Source of the DNA: Carettochelys insculpta
Lineage: Eukaryota > Chordata > Testudines > Carettochelyidae
Reading direction: 5' to 3'
Length of the DNA stretch: 64,000 nt
NCBI RefSeq assembly: GCF_033958435.1
Contig: NC_134161.1
Span: 14,508,001 to 14,572,000, forward strand
A program made the translations under genes and the position numbers. Shown here piece after piece: positions 47,346 to 59,690 of this stretch (within the stretch, counting starts at the first letter, position 1; each line of letters begins with the position of its first letter). Under the pieces are notes generated by a model that saw nothing but the letters and a program-made list of their open reading frames with translations, had not been told where the DNA came from and ran no database searches.

Positions 47346-50301
47346 GATGGATATTTTCTATAAGGTACCTATTCTATGAATGACATCTTGGCCCCATTGA
47401 AGTAAAAGGGGGTTTTGTTGTGAGCAAGGCCAGGATTTCACCCTATCTGTTTTATATTTAATGTGTAAGGTCCTGATTTTGCTAACACTTATGCATGCTC
47501 TTAACTTTAATCGTACGAGCAGCTCCACTGACCTCAGTGGAACCACTCCTGCATAAAATTAAACATCTGCTTAAGTAAGTGCAACACGGATGCCTAATTG
47601 CCCAACCCAAAGCAATCAGAATCCTCCCTTTGACTTCAGCTGGCCCTGCATCAGGCTCTTCAGAGACTTCACTCACAGCCCTGTTGATTTTTTAAGTATG
47701 GAAACAAATTATTTCCCCAATGACATCAGCGCGCACGATGCTTTGCAGACAAATGCCAGGAGACAGGGTTCCTGCCCCAAAATAAATGGCAGATGATTAT
47801 GAGATGTTGCAGCATGAGTTCAACATGCCATGAACCATTTATTGCTGTACAACTGAAAGTAGGAACATACAGGCCTGGCAGGAAAGTTGTCCCTTAAGAG
47901 GTCAAGGGGAGTTTTGCCTACTTATCGGCCCAGCTAATTTGATGCAGTTCTGTGCTGGCCAATTCATTCCATATAAATGTGAGCAGTTTAGACCTCAATG
48001 CTAATTGAGTGGGCTTCAGCTATTCCATTGTCTGATTTCAGTGGCAGCAGGATCAGATCTTATAATAAGGTGAATCTGCCAGGTTGCTTTTATATGGGAC
48101 GAGAATGTGGGTTCTCTTCTTCATTTGGACCAGAGTATAGGCCTGTTTATTTCCTGCCTACCCATGCTCTAAAGTTAGTTGACTCTGGAGAATATTCACT
48201 GAACAAAGCATTCAGAGTATTTCCAAGGCAAGTTTCTGCTTAAAAACATGACCCTTGAGACTTATCCCTGGGAGACAGAAACAATGCTACATATCACACC
48301 ACAAAATGTGCATTTTGAATCACCACAGCAAAGTGTTTGCAAAACAAGCTCCAAACCAGGGATTACATGCAGAAATTATTCAGACAATCATTAAAAATAA
48401 TGGATTATTTACACAAAATTGATAATGTGTTAATGGACCATTAACAGAGGGAAGAGACAAACTTAATATAATACTTTTTTTTTGTTCCAAACAATTCACC
48501 CAGCTCCAGTTAACACCCTCCTGTATTCCTTGTGTCTGGGAGAGGAGACTCTTGTGTTTTAGATTTTCCTTAAGTGCTGTGGCATGTGGGGTTTGCCTTA
48601 AACATGTAACCCAGATGTCTTGGGTTTGGTTTATTTACATTCTTGGGAACTGTTGTGGAAAAAAACCCCTGTATGATGTCAAATATAATATAGTGCTCAA
48701 TGGCACTATAAAAGGATGAGAATCAACCATCCTTTCCTTGGCATTTGCTTTGACGTTGGTAAAAAGAGAGAGGCAACAATGACCCATCACAATCCAAGCT
48801 AAGATCCACACTTCACTTTGTGTAATTTAGTAATCAGACACATTGTCAAATACTTGGAGGGCCAGATGGGTAGTATGTGGTATTAGCCATTGTCTGATGT
48901 TATTAGGTGGATTTATGTGCTTGCTAAATATGGGTAGGTTGGTCTAGGAAATCCATTGGGAACAATGGGAAGCAAGCACCAATATTATACACCATTCTCT
49001 GGTCCAGTGATCCATTTACCTCAATAGCTGAAAGAGATGTTTATTGTTTAGTTAATTCTGTTTTGTCTTTAAACTCATTTTGATAAAAAGTAGCACTTTC
49101 CACATCCAGACAGTCACTGTTCATACATTGAGTTTAGTGGTTTTGCACAGCAGAGAAATGAAGGTGTTTTAAAATCAAAATTAGTTTTGGTTCAAGATGA
49201 CATGGTAGCCAAGAAAGCAGAAAATTGGAAATCAATATAAAGAAACTTTTATCATATGATATTGCTAGAACATTACCACTGTCATACTAGTTAACAGCTA
49301 GCAGTCCACAACTGTACTGTAATTCAGAGCACCTCGGTGTAATATTGGTTATAATATAAAAGAAGAGACCACTGTAATAAATTATTGGTCACTGATAGAT
49401 TCAATTTTGAGCTCTGCATATCTACGTATTATTGTATGTATGCATTACTTAAACCAGCTCTCACTGGCATCAGCGTTAGTTTCTCCATTAACTTCAATGA
49501 GTGCTGGATCAGGCTCAAAAACAGATATAAATTCTCTTGAATTTTTATGAGAATTGTAATTTTTGACATTACCTGTTTAAAGATGCTGTCATGTCTTACC
49601 TTGACGTAAGACGACGTGTCTGGTACTGTCTGAAACATCCTTGTTTGTTTAACAGTTTTTAAAAGGTCCTAAAATTGACCTGCAATTCAGGAAAAAAAAT
49701 TAAAACAAACAGCCGCAAACAAAAAAGAGCTTTGTTTTGACAATTAAAACCAGCAATAAGCCCTTAAAGTGTTATGATGAAGTATCTGAACGTTTCCCCT
49801 TTTAAAAGAAGGCTTCTCCCAAAACTAGGACCTGCAAATAACTAAGACTGAATGTCTACCTTTTAACTACAGGCTATGCAGAAAAGAACCCTCTCCTCTT
49901 TTGACTGGAGAGAGGGGGAGTTTGACATTTGATTAAGTGAATTTCTTAATCATCAATTAAAAGTTAGTAGAGATACCCATGTTTTCATATTGAGACTAGT
50001 TAACCCTATTGACTCCAACCTTAGGGTTTCACTTGGCTCAATGAATAAAATGCAGTTGTATTCCTTTCCTCATTAGAACCACTGTGGGCCATTAATGCAG
50101 CAATTCAGAAAGACCTTCTCCTCGAAAAATACTTTGCGAAGAGTTTTATTGCAAAACAATAGTGATAAAAATAAAAAGCCTGTGACAAAAATATAATCTT
50201 AAATATCATCAAAAAAGCGCAGGGCTGCTAAGTGCAATTTACTCTTTGAGGAGGTGCTGTAGATAATGTAGCTGTACTTGAGAGCTTGTACCAACCAGAA
50301 T

Positions 50302-50427
50302 CTGTCTGTCTCTGTAACAGCAACGAAGGGTCCTGTGGCACCTTATAGACTAACAGAAAAGTCTTGAGCAGGACCCTTCGTTGCTGTTACAGATCCAGAC
50401 TAACAGGGCTACCCCTCCGATACTTGT
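50302..50427. mobile_element. Penelope-like element with 24 bp perfect inverted arms
   Basis: Arms 50,312-50,335 and 50,369-50,392 are exact inverted repeats (CTGTAACAGCAACGAAGG...). Between them lies GTGGCACCTTATAGACTAAC and after them CCAGACTAACAGGGCTACCC, the usual terminus. Confidence 0.8.
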
Positions 50428-50929
50428 CTCTCTCTGAAGTCTCGGGTTGGTGACATAATGAGTTTATCCCGAACAGTTTTTCTAAAGTCAGGACGGCACA
50501 ATTCCTAGATAAACAATGGAAAGATCGTGCAATGGGATAGCGGAGGAGAGTCGAGTTTCCATTCAAGAGAACAACGAACTTCAGTGATCAAATGTAACTT
50601 GCAAGCAGATTAGAATCTCTCTAACCACACATCACCCGGACACACTTTTCCTAGACTGGGGCCAACTTTTTATTCCCTGGAAGCAGGGCTTAAAAACTGC
50701 GTACCGGCTTCAAGAACTCCATCTTTCAAAGAAGCAGAAGTGCCCTTTTACCTTTGCTGCAGCTCGCATTTTCCGGAGGAAAACTGATCCCGGGCAGGGG
50801 TTATTTTTTAGCTCAGACTTTGGATGAAAACTCCATTCAGCTCAAGGTTATGCAGAAACATCCAACGTATGTGGGAACAGTTTTGGCAGTAAATCCTTTT
50901 GTGGGGCTCTGACGGAAAGACTGGAGCGC

Positions 50930-51870
50930 TCTAAGTCTCTGTAGTTTACTTATGCGTTTACACGCGCAACTCCGGCTAGAACGCCCAACTGCTGCATTGC
51001 CCTAGACGCGCACCAGTAATGAAGCCACCTCACTGGGTTTGCCCCCTGAGCCAGCTGCAATTCTATCCACCAATAAACGCACTTCAGCCCAAAGGGCCGG
51101 AGGGTTTCCCTCCCCTAGCGATGCCAGGAGAACACGGCCCGATTGCCAACCAGCAGCTGGTGCGTCCAAAAGAACTCTGCCCTGGCGAATAAATTGTTCT
51201 GTAGCTGCATGGGACGGGCCAGCGGGCAGGAAAGGGCAGAGGGCTGGGGACACGAGCCACAACGTGTTCCTGAGCAGCCCCCTTTACTGCTCTGTCCTTG
51301 CCTCCCAACCCGGCCCAGGTTCTCTCGCGTGAGAACTTGCAACTCACCTCGTCGGTGGCAGGCCAGGCGCTATACCCTGGGACCCAGCCTGTTCCCATTT
51401 CCCACCCGCCCGGTGAATCCCCCCGCCCCCCTTTGCTGCCCGGCCCAATTAGGCGCGTTCCGCGAAAAGGAACTGAATCCGGATTCACTCCGGAACGGCA
51501 GCTCTGGGGTCTTGCAAACCAGCCTCGCGCGGCAGCTCGCGGATTTCCCAAGGACTCACCCTTCAGACCCGGCTCCCTCAACCAGCGGAGGAGCAGCTTG
51601 TACCGATCCAGGATGAGCCCCCAACTAAACTCCCCCAGCAGGGCTGCGTGGGACCCCTGCTGCGGCAGCGGCACAAGGGAGAGATTAAACGCGTCGGATC
51701 CAACTCAGCACTGGAGGTAAAGGGCTGCAGCCCATCCAGACAGCACCAGCCGAGGCAGATCCTCCGGGGGATTGTGAAATGCGCCCAGCTCGCTGCTCCT
51801 CCCTTCCCCGCCGCACCTTCTCTTGATTTCCGTTTTCCCCGTATCAATATTTCAGCCGCTGCCTCTCGTT
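50930..51870. promoter_or_regulatory. Third CpG island, about 12.5 kb upstream of FLI1
   Basis: A sharply bounded GC- and CpG-rich block in otherwise AT-rich sequence. It has promoter-like character but no recognisable coding exon. Open frames such as the minus-strand 196-codon frame at 51,084-51,674 are best explained by low stop-codon frequency. A minus-strand splice donor inside it is listed separately. Confidence 0.65.
51560..51850 (-). other. Possible alternative FLI1 5' exon (donor seen, 5' end unknown)
   Basis: On the FLI1 strand the sequence reaches AAGG at 51,560 followed by GTGAGT (51,559-51,554), a near-consensus donor, inside a CpG island upstream of FLI1. Counting back in the frame that FLI1 exon 2 would need, the second codon from the end is TGA (51,565-51,563), so a transcript spliced from here to exon 2 could not extend the main protein and would have to use the internal AUG (about codon 34) that gives the shorter isoform. 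Human FLI1 also has a transcript beginning several kilobases upstream with a shorter product. This is a hypothesis. Confidence 0.3.
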
Positions 51871-52216
51871 AATCAGCCTAAAGCGACATCCTCGCCTCTG
51901 TCACAGCCCCCTCCCCCCAAAAGGACCCTCCCTTGCCCTGTTAGCAACTTTAAGGAACTTGGGGGAAAATCCACGTTTTTAAAAAGGAAATAATGTGGGG
52001 AAGTGAAGCCCAAAAGCAACGCTGAGTGGAGCTCAAGGACTACTCTACGCCCCTGTTTTAACCGAGGAAGTTTCAAATATCCGTTTTTAAATCATCCTGC
52101 CTTGGGTTTGTGGACATAAATAAATGCAGCCTACCTTGCCCACAGGTCCCCTATTACACCACTGAAACGGATCTGAAAATAGGGCAAGCCAAGTTTACAG
52201 GCACACACAAAATCAA

Positions 52217-52361
52217 AAACAAGAAGCAGTCCTGCAGCCCCTTTGACACAAATGTATTCGTTTCTAAGCTTTCCCCTGGATCCTGTTATTTCCACCCAGG
52301 GGATGAAGTGGGTTTTACCCACAAAAGCTCGGGACCCAATAAATTTCTTAGTCTCTGAGGT
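52217..52361 (+). mobile_element. Penelope-like terminal repeat, left half
   Basis: Contains AAGAAGCAGTCCTG, GATGAAGTGGGTTTTACCCA and CAATAAATTTCTTAGTCTCT, typical of turtle Penelope-like 3' ends. Interrupted at 52,362 by a MITE. Confidence 0.75.
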
Positions 52362-52926
52362 GATGGCTACACTCTAGCTGTAGCTTGAAATAACTTAGGC
52401 AATTTGCACAAGGCACATTGTGTAATTTATTTTGAGTTAACTTATTTCAAACTTGGTGCCATCCACATGGCACTGAAGTTCAAAATAAGTGGCTATTTTG
52501 AAGTTTCCATTCCCCATCTCAAGATGAGGGGTAGTGGAATGTGTAGCACTGCTATTTCCAGTGCAGTGTTTAGGTGCAGAGCTGCTGAGATACGTCCCCA
52601 CACAATGAAGCCTATTTCTGCTTAGAGCCCATGAAAGCACTGCTTCCAGGGGCTCTAATCTGAAATACTATGTCTACACACTAGCTTTATTTTGGAATAG
52701 CTGATTTTGAGAAAGCCCCCATCCCTTGTTTACACAGTCTCGATTTTAAAATACCTATTTCAGACCAGGCACTATTCCTTGTAGAATGAGGTTTACTAAA
52801 GTCAAAATAAGCTGTCTGTTATTTAAAAATCAGTTCAAAATAGTTCCTGCATTGTGTAGATGCTCAGAAAGTTATTTCGGAATTACCTCACCATTTAGAA
52901 ATAACATGGCTGTGTAGACACACCCT
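52362..52926. mobile_element. MITE nested in a Penelope-like repeat
   Basis: Starts GGCTACACTCTAGCTGTAGC with blocks of TTATTTCAAACTTGG, TATTTTGAAGTTTCC, TTATTTTGGAATAG and ends GGCTGTGTAGACACACC. It splits a Penelope-like terminal repeat: left flank ends 'cttagtctctgaggtg', right flank resumes 'cggtgccacaggactgctgg'. Confidence 0.75.
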
Positions 52927-52995
52927 GCGGTGCCACAGGACTGCTGGTTGTTTTTCAAGTTACAGACTAACACGGCCACCCGTCTGAGACACACA
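52927..52995 (+). mobile_element. Penelope-like terminal repeat, right half
   Basis: Continues the interrupted element: CGGTGCCACAGGACTGCTGG then TTACAGACTAACACGGCCAC and CCGTCTGAGA. Confidence 0.75.
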
Positions 52996-53687
52996 TAATC
53001 AAGGCTTTGGACACTTCAGTTCTCTTTGCCCATCAAAACCTCTCCCATTCCAGCCCACAACACCAGGAGGGAAGATGCACCTTCAGGGTACCTTGCAGAG
53101 CCTGCTGGCATAATGGTAACACATCAATGGCTTTACACCAGGAAAGAATTTGCTTTGGTCTGAGATAGGACCAAGTTCAGTGAGACTGACATGCATTTTA
53201 GGGGTTACCAGAAGCAGTTGGACTCTGTCCTTTCCCTGCTCTGCTCTGTTCCTCCCTTCGCCAGCTTTACCCCAAATCTCAACATATTGAAACATTTTGC
53301 TCCTTAATAAGAGGACCATATAAAGCAAAGGGGTGAAAGGGCAGCCCAAGGAGCTGTGTCCATACAATTGACTCTGGCAGACAAGGCGTTTAGCATTCCT
53401 GGCAATTCCTAAGGAAAACAACCCTGCAGACTTGTGTCACAGCCAGGGCACCTCACAAGAGTTGCTTTTTAATATAGACATTCTCCAGGTTTGTTATGAA
53501 GAGTTGGTTTCCTATGCCAGGTAAATACCGCACATTGCACGAAGAGGATTTCAAAAGATAACTAGGCTGGGAGACAAAAGGACAGCGGTAACAGAAGCTA
53601 CTTCTCACTGCACTCAAGAGAAAAGTTCTTTCTTTCTAGATCCAGCACACTAATTTTAATATTTAGCCAGTTTATAACACCACATTA

Positions 53688-54102
53688 GGGTTACGGTTAC
53701 ACTACAGAGATTTGTCAACAGAAGTCACTGTTGGAAGATATTTCCTGACAAACTTCTGTCAACAGAATGTGGCCACACAAAAAAGCCAAATTGGGAGAGC
53801 GCTCTGCTCTGTCGACAGAGTGGCCAGACTGCCCAGGTGTTCTCTCGAGAAACCAGAACCCAGAAGCATAGGAGAGAGGGCTGACCCTTGTCCTGGAAGC
53901 CCTCTCTGTCAAGAGAAGGCTCCCTTAGAGCATCCACACAGCAGTCTGTTGACAGCAACATTGTGCCTCATGGCTGAGAGGCAGAATGCTGCCAGCAAAA
54001 TTGCTGAGTTTTGTTGACAAAACGCATTGTGTGTGGATGTTCCACCAGTTCTGTCAATAAAACTGGGGTTTTGTCAGCAAAACTCACTAGCGTAACACAG
54101 CC
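53688..54102. mobile_element. MITE family B copy 1
   Basis: GGTTACGGTTACACTACAGA at left and ACTAGCGTAACACAGCC at right; repeated TTTTGTCAACAAAAC-like and TCTGTCAACAGAA blocks. Same family as 63,525, opposite orientation. Confidence 0.8.
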
Positions 54103-56487
54103 TAGAAGATGAGGATGTTACTCCAGTCCTGTGGATTGGGTGTACAACACACCTCCCTTTCACATGCACACACTAATAATGAAAGGGACAAGAAACACGA
54201 TTGTTATTGCCTTTCCAACCTATGTTTGGCACAAAACACATACACCGGCCAGAAAACCCACAGGGCTCATATTTTGTTCACAAAAGTCTCTTCCTATTTT
54301 TTCCTTGGTTAAGAAATGACCTAAATATATTTGCCCCTTTAATTTTCCTTTCCCGTGGTTTTCTTTTGTGCAAATTGTGTCCAAACCCTTGCTCCTACCC
54401 GAATGCAGAACTGCAGCTAACATGCACCCAATAAAGAGCAGTGAAATAATTTTAATGGCTCTTGCTAACCAAAGGGTCAGAATGTGAAGAAACTGGGGGT
54501 CTGGGGACAGATTCCCTAATACAGAGAGCTGTGCTTTAGTCCTTGTAATCAAACCCCACTGTGAGTCCAGATACCCATGTGGCTAGTTGAAGTCCTCTTG
54601 GGAGCTTTACTAGTCCAGATGAAAATTGCTGGGAAATGGGAAACAGCTGCAGCCTCTGAAACAAAAAGAAAACTCACCCCTTAGAAGAGAGAGTTACAGA
54701 AGTTTTGTTTACACAAATAGCTTCAACACAGGCATGCCATTTCAAGTTCTCCTCCACAAACCGTGGGTGACTTGTCCGTAAACAAGGTTTCAACATTCAT
54801 CAGCGACAGTGATCTTTTAAAGATGCCCATGACATCTCTATCACACACACACACACTCCTCTCCTTCCCTCTTTGTGAGAGCTATTGCAGACTGCCCCAA
54901 GTCCTTAACAAGGTACTAGCAACACAAGCAACAACTTAAAACCCACACAATTTTTATTAAAAAAAAATCTGACAAGTGCTTGGCTCTCTCAAAAGCCTGC
55001 CGGACAACTGCTAGACCAAATGGCCCTGTTGGAAAAGCTCAGAGCCCTGCAAAATGGGCTCTTTTCAAGTTTTCTATTTATTAGCTATGTTAAGAGAAAA
55101 CAGACTCTCTAGTCCCAAATGTAGGAAGAGTATTAAAAGAGGCATGTGTATAGTCCAGCAATTACAGCTGAACTTGATTAAAAACGTCACGAGGGCTGCA
55201 TAGGCAGGAGTTACCTGATACACCAACCCTGGGGTTGCTTTAGGATGAATTATAACACAATTCATTTTATTTTAATAGGTCACTATAAGATTAACTGTTT
55301 AAGGATGGAGCCGGTGCTATAAAAGATTACATCAAACCTGAAATAAGCAAGTCCTGCATTCTGGATTTTAGATGTAACCGTTTATTGTGTTTTAAAATCC
55401 CCCAACATGTTAATTAAAAATAAGAGGGAAACATGGAAAGTGAAAAGGAGCCCAACACTGGCCAAGTAACTCCCCTCCCCACAAACACACATTTCAATTC
55501 TTTGGTTTCTTTTCCTCAGAGGAAAACACAAACAGGACATCCTCTTATAACTCAGAAGAAAATAAATTCTCCTTATGTTTCAAGATTTGTGTCCGATCTT
55601 CAAGACACTTCATGAACAGACTAGGGTTAAGGTACCTAATAGATCCCCTGGAAGCTCCAGGATGAGGGCTGTAATTGACAGCTTCTCTTCAGTGGCAAAA
55701 CAGAATTGGCCATTGCCAGAGCAAAGTTTGTGCAGAAGAGTGAACTCCTTTCTTGATGGAGTTATTTCAAGATTAAAGCCAACTCACACAGAGACTCAGC
55801 ACTGTCCCACCTTCCACTTCAAATGCAGTCTATTTTTGAGACCTTGTTTTGCGACTGTTATATCACTACCACCAATATATTTCAAAAATCCTCTCCCAAT
55901 TTCCTCCTAGGGAGAAGAGAATGAACTTCAACATTCAGCTTATTGCACTTCTGGAAGACTCTTGGATATTCTGGGGAGGTTTTTTGGGGCAAAGACAGTC
56001 TTTTGAATCAGCACAAAGTAATCATGGCCCATAATTACAGCTTATCGGTGCTGCCTGAAATAAATAAAAAAGTGACAAAAACAATAAGCCAAGTTAGTCA
56101 AAATTTACAATATTAATTCTGTGGGAAATTCCAGCTTTTTCTTACTTTTGCCTAGATTGGAGAAGGCAAACATTTTGGAATTTGCAGGAAAACTCCGCCT
56201 GCAATAGTGCATTCCAAAAATATTGAAATGGGTTTAGCAACATATTTCATTTTGATTTTGGTAGCTTGGCTTTTATATCTACTACAATATAAATGTTGAA
56301 ATGGAAAAAATCAAAATGCAATATTCTGATCTTATCAAAATGAAACATTTTAAGAATTTTCCATCTACAATTTTGACGAAATTCCTGCAAAAGGCCTTAC
56401 GTAGTTGGATGAGAAATTCTAGTGGTAAATGGTTCTGAAGCTGCATAATTTTTGACCTACTGTAGTAATAACAACAACAACAACAAA

Positions 56488-56640
56488 TCTGAATAGAAAA
56501 AAAAGAGTAGTCCTGTAGAAATATTTCTATGCCAGAAACTGAAGAAGTGGGTCTTACCCACAAAAGGTCATTACTTAAATAGTTAGTTTTCAAGGTACTA
56601 CAAGACTGCTTTTTGGTGAACCTACAGACTAAATCCACAT
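56488..56640 (+). mobile_element. Penelope-like terminal fragment
   Basis: GAGTAGTCCTGTAGAAATA, CTGAAGAAGTGGGTCTTACC and AAGGTACTACAAGACTGCTT. An older, more diverged copy, preceded by an (AAC)n run at 56,468-56,487. Confidence 0.65.
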
Positions 56641-56689
56641 GGAATAAAATATTAAATAGGATAGAATATCAAAATGAAAATGATAAACA

Positions 56690-57115
56690 GACAAATGTCT
56701 GAAAAATATTTTTCTCTCATTATTAATTATTTTATATTATAATTTAAGAAAAAAATTAGTTATGCAGTTGACATTTCATATATCCTCCAGATGGAGAATG
56801 GATGTGTTTTGAGGGGCGGGGGAGGGCAGGTGGCAAGCAGGAATCTTTGCCTGTTTCTTCGGTTTAACTGATGAGCAGAGGCTTCTCAAATTATTCTTCA
56901 TGAATAATATTTGTTGTGAAGCAAGTCTTTTATCTGTTCATGAATCGTTCATAATGCCCTCCTGATTTCCTTCCTTTGTCTTCATTATTTTCGGAGTAGT
57001 TTGGAGGGAATGATTTGCAGGTGATAGAATACTGAAGGCCATTCATCAAGTGGGCCTTGTCACTTAGAAAGGAATAATAAGTAAAACTAATTGGCTTTTT
57101 TATGTTTTTATTAAT
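56690..57115. other. Candidate conserved non-coding block upstream of FLI1
   Basis: AT-rich with no repeat signature; contains TTTATCTG (GATA core), TGATTTCCTTCC (ETS cores) and GCAGGTGATAG (E-box beside a GATA core). Conservation is untested. Confidence 0.3.
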
Positions 57116-57214
57116 TATGTATATAACACTACTTCCTAAAGGTCCCAGTGAAGATGCTGGCCAGGCAATCGTAACTGCGCTGAATAGTTTACCAGCTCAA
57201 TAGACAAGTGGATG

Positions 57215-57560
57215 GAAGGAAACATAATCACAGTAAGTTCAAGTAACTTTCCCCACGGACACATAGCAGGTTAGTAGTGGGAATAGAATCCACGTTTCTT
57301 GATTTGTTGTCCATTGCTCTGTTTATTAGACACACTACCTCCGATTTGCCATGCTTGCTAATTTATACAGATTTCCATCAGTGGACCCTTGAAGCATCTT
57401 ATAATGGAAACTCAGTGTCAACACCCCTGATTTACAGATGGGGAAACTGAGTCACACAGAAAGGTAATGACAAGCGAGTTCATATACTATCTTGGCAGCA
57501 AAAGGAGGACTAGAACACAGATCTCTGGTCTCACTGTGCAGTACCCCAGCCTGTAAGTGC
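57215..57560. repeat. Two MIR-like SINE fragments
   Basis: First at about 57,240-57,340 (CCCACGGACACATAGCAGGT); second at about 57,410-57,545 (TTTACAGATGGGGAAACTGA then AGAACACAGATCTCTGGTCT). Confidence 0.55.
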
Positions 57561-57884
57561 TGCCTAATATTTAAGCCACTTACAAATATTTTCAAATTGC
57601 TCCCCAAAACTGAATCTTAAAACAAGAGTAGAACAATTAGGGAACATCTGACAATATGGGTTCTGATATTTATTTTTCAGCACAATGATCACTTGCATTC
57701 AAATGTATGAAACTTTTGGGATTCATGATTATCTTCACAAATACACAAGAGTTGACCTAGAGTTCCCAAATGATATTCCCTCAAGAATAATGAAACAAGC
57801 CTTGCATAATTACTACTTATTAAGCAATGCACATAAATATTTGTATTGGAGGTTTCAGGAGCACCATTATCTAAATCCATCTTC

Positions 57885-58185
57885 TTTAACCTCCAGCTTG
57901 TGTATATCCCTCTGTATGGGGACATCACCCATGCATTCGTCACCTCCAGGCTAGATTACTAGAAACCCTGGTATGTGAAATCTTATGTGACGATGACACA
58001 CGGACTCCAGCTCCCCCAGAATTCAGTGGACCATCTTCTCTACAGCGTAGACTGCTGTGATCACATCAGGTTTGTGTTCAGATCCCTCCATTGGCTTGCA
58101 GTGTGCTTTCAATGCCAGCCTAAGGCTTGTGTCCTAACGTTCAAGGCAATTCATGGCTTGAATCCCAGCTCCATGAGAGATTTAG
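57885..58185 (+). mobile_element. L2-like LINE reverse-transcriptase fragment
   Basis: In + strand frames, broken by at least one stop, one reads HAFVTSRLDY (about 57,929-57,958), the L2/CR1-clade RT motif, and then, in another frame, DHIR.VFRSLHWLAV and LTFKAIHGLNPSSMRDL (about 58,047-58,186), the conserved segment after the RT domain. The catalytic YADD region is not present. An ancient decayed copy, truncated on the right by a MITE. Confidence 0.8.
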
Positions 58186-58440
58186 GGTGGGTCTTCGCTA
58201 CCCAGAAGGTTGGCCCCGGTCAGGGCCGATCTTCTGGGGCTCAATTCGCATGCCTAGTGGGGACACGCAAAAATCAAACTGTCAGTGGTTGACGGTCCAC
58301 CTCTGTACTCCCCAGTCTCGTAAGGAAGGTCAACAGGAGGGAGGACAGCCAGGTAGGTCGATTGTAGGTAAGTCAATTCCAGCTATGCAATTGCCGTAGC
58401 TGGACTTGTCTATCTATAATCAACTTTAAGGTCTGGTGTT
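58186..58440. mobile_element. MITE family A copy
   Basis: GGGTCTTCGCTACCCAGAAG, GGGGACACGCAAAAATCAAA, then CAGCTATGCAATTGCCGTAG and CAACTTTAAGGTCTGGTG. It truncates the L2-like fragment to its left. Confidence 0.85.
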
Positions 58441-59134
58441 AGCCTGATCTTAGGCCTTCCAGCATGACAAAGTCCTGAGCGACTTCATGTGAGTCCTGTG
58501 CTTGGTGGCAGTTAAAGAAATGCCTCAGAGAATCGCTGCGACCCTTTTGCTCTGCCTCCTAGTTTTCCAAGGGCCAGGGCACAGCCTATTGATCCCTTCT
58601 CCTCATTGGCAGTCATAAGCCAAGGAGGTCCCCCATGGATGTTGGGGTCGCCTCCTGCCCCTTCCGAGCTGCCCTGGAGAAAGCAGGGAAGTCTGGGGGG
58701 AACCCGGTCCCCTCCCACTCAATCCAGGTTCTGGCCCAGGGACCCTAGGTAGCTGCTGCTGGAGGGGCTGTCTCCCTCAGCCTAAAGTACACTAGCCTCC
58801 TCCCTGGGCCACTTCCCCAGATGCTTTCCCCAGTACCTTCTACTGGCTGCTGCATTTTCCTCTTGCAGGCTCTCCTCTGCAGGTCTTCCCTCCTTCCTGG
58901 TCCGTCCCCTTTCTTCTTCCCCCCCTCACCGGAGGGAAGTCTTCCAAAGGGTTCCACAGGCCTTACTGGGTTGCACGTGGTGGATTAACCCCAGTTGTTG
59001 GATTAGCCGACTGCTGCAGCCTGATCCTGGATGAGCCTCAGTTCCTGAGAAACATAAGGGCATTGACCCAATTGCCCACCTACTTGCCCTCCATAAGGTT
59101 GCTGTGCTGTGCTGTGGGCTGTGTCCCCGACGCT

Positions 59135-59415
59135 ACACTTAAGCGGAGATCAACGCTCTGGAGATTGATCTCCTGGGGATTGATTTAGTGGGTCTAGTAG
59201 GGACATGCTAAATCAACCACTCGCCACTCTCCTGTCGACTCTGGTACTCTGTGGGGTTGCGAGGAGTCAGGAGAATCAATGGGAGAGTTTCTTCTGTTAA
59301 CCTCCCACTCTGGGCAGGCCGCAGAAATTCAGCTGAAGGTAAGTCGACTCCAGCTATGCTAGTCACGTAGTTGGAGCTGCGTATCTTAGACTGACTTTTT
59401 CCTGAAGTGCAGACC
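59135..59415. mobile_element. MITE family A-like copy (diverged subfamily)
   Basis: GCTACACTTAAGCGGAGATC at left and GAAGTGCAGACCAGC at right; inside, GGACATGCTAAATCAACCAC and AAGTCGACTCCAGCTATGC. Confidence 0.75.
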
Positions 59416-59522
59416 AGCTCAGTGTGAGTCTATGAACCTGCAACACAGCTACACTGCTCTGAGACAAGGCAAATCACTGAACTCAGAACAAAGGGCATCA
59501 GAGCTGGGGAGACCAACCCCAG

Positions 59523-59690
59523 ACCAGGTCTACACTAGACCTTAGAGTCAATGTTACATTTGCAAGTCCAGCTACAGCAATTGCATAGCTGGAATTGACT
59601 TTTCTACAATTGACTTACCTGGTTGACCTCCCTTATTTCTCAGGGGATTGAGAAGTACAGGGGCTGACTTAGAAGAGGTAAGATGAATCC
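59523..59690. mobile_element. MITE family A partial copy
   Basis: CAGGTCTACACTAGACCTTA, CAATTGCATAGCTGGAATTG, then GGGATTGAGAAGTACAGG. The right end is missing. Confidence 0.75.

Noticed and set aside
51084..51674. 196-codon minus frame in the distal CpG island as a protein gene
   Set aside because: It starts at GTG and passes through a strong donor; no domain. Better read as CpG-island sequence with a possible non-coding first exon.
57685..57954. 89-codon + frame as a small protein gene
   Set aside because: It runs into the L2-like reverse-transcriptase fragment in another frame and has no domain of its own.
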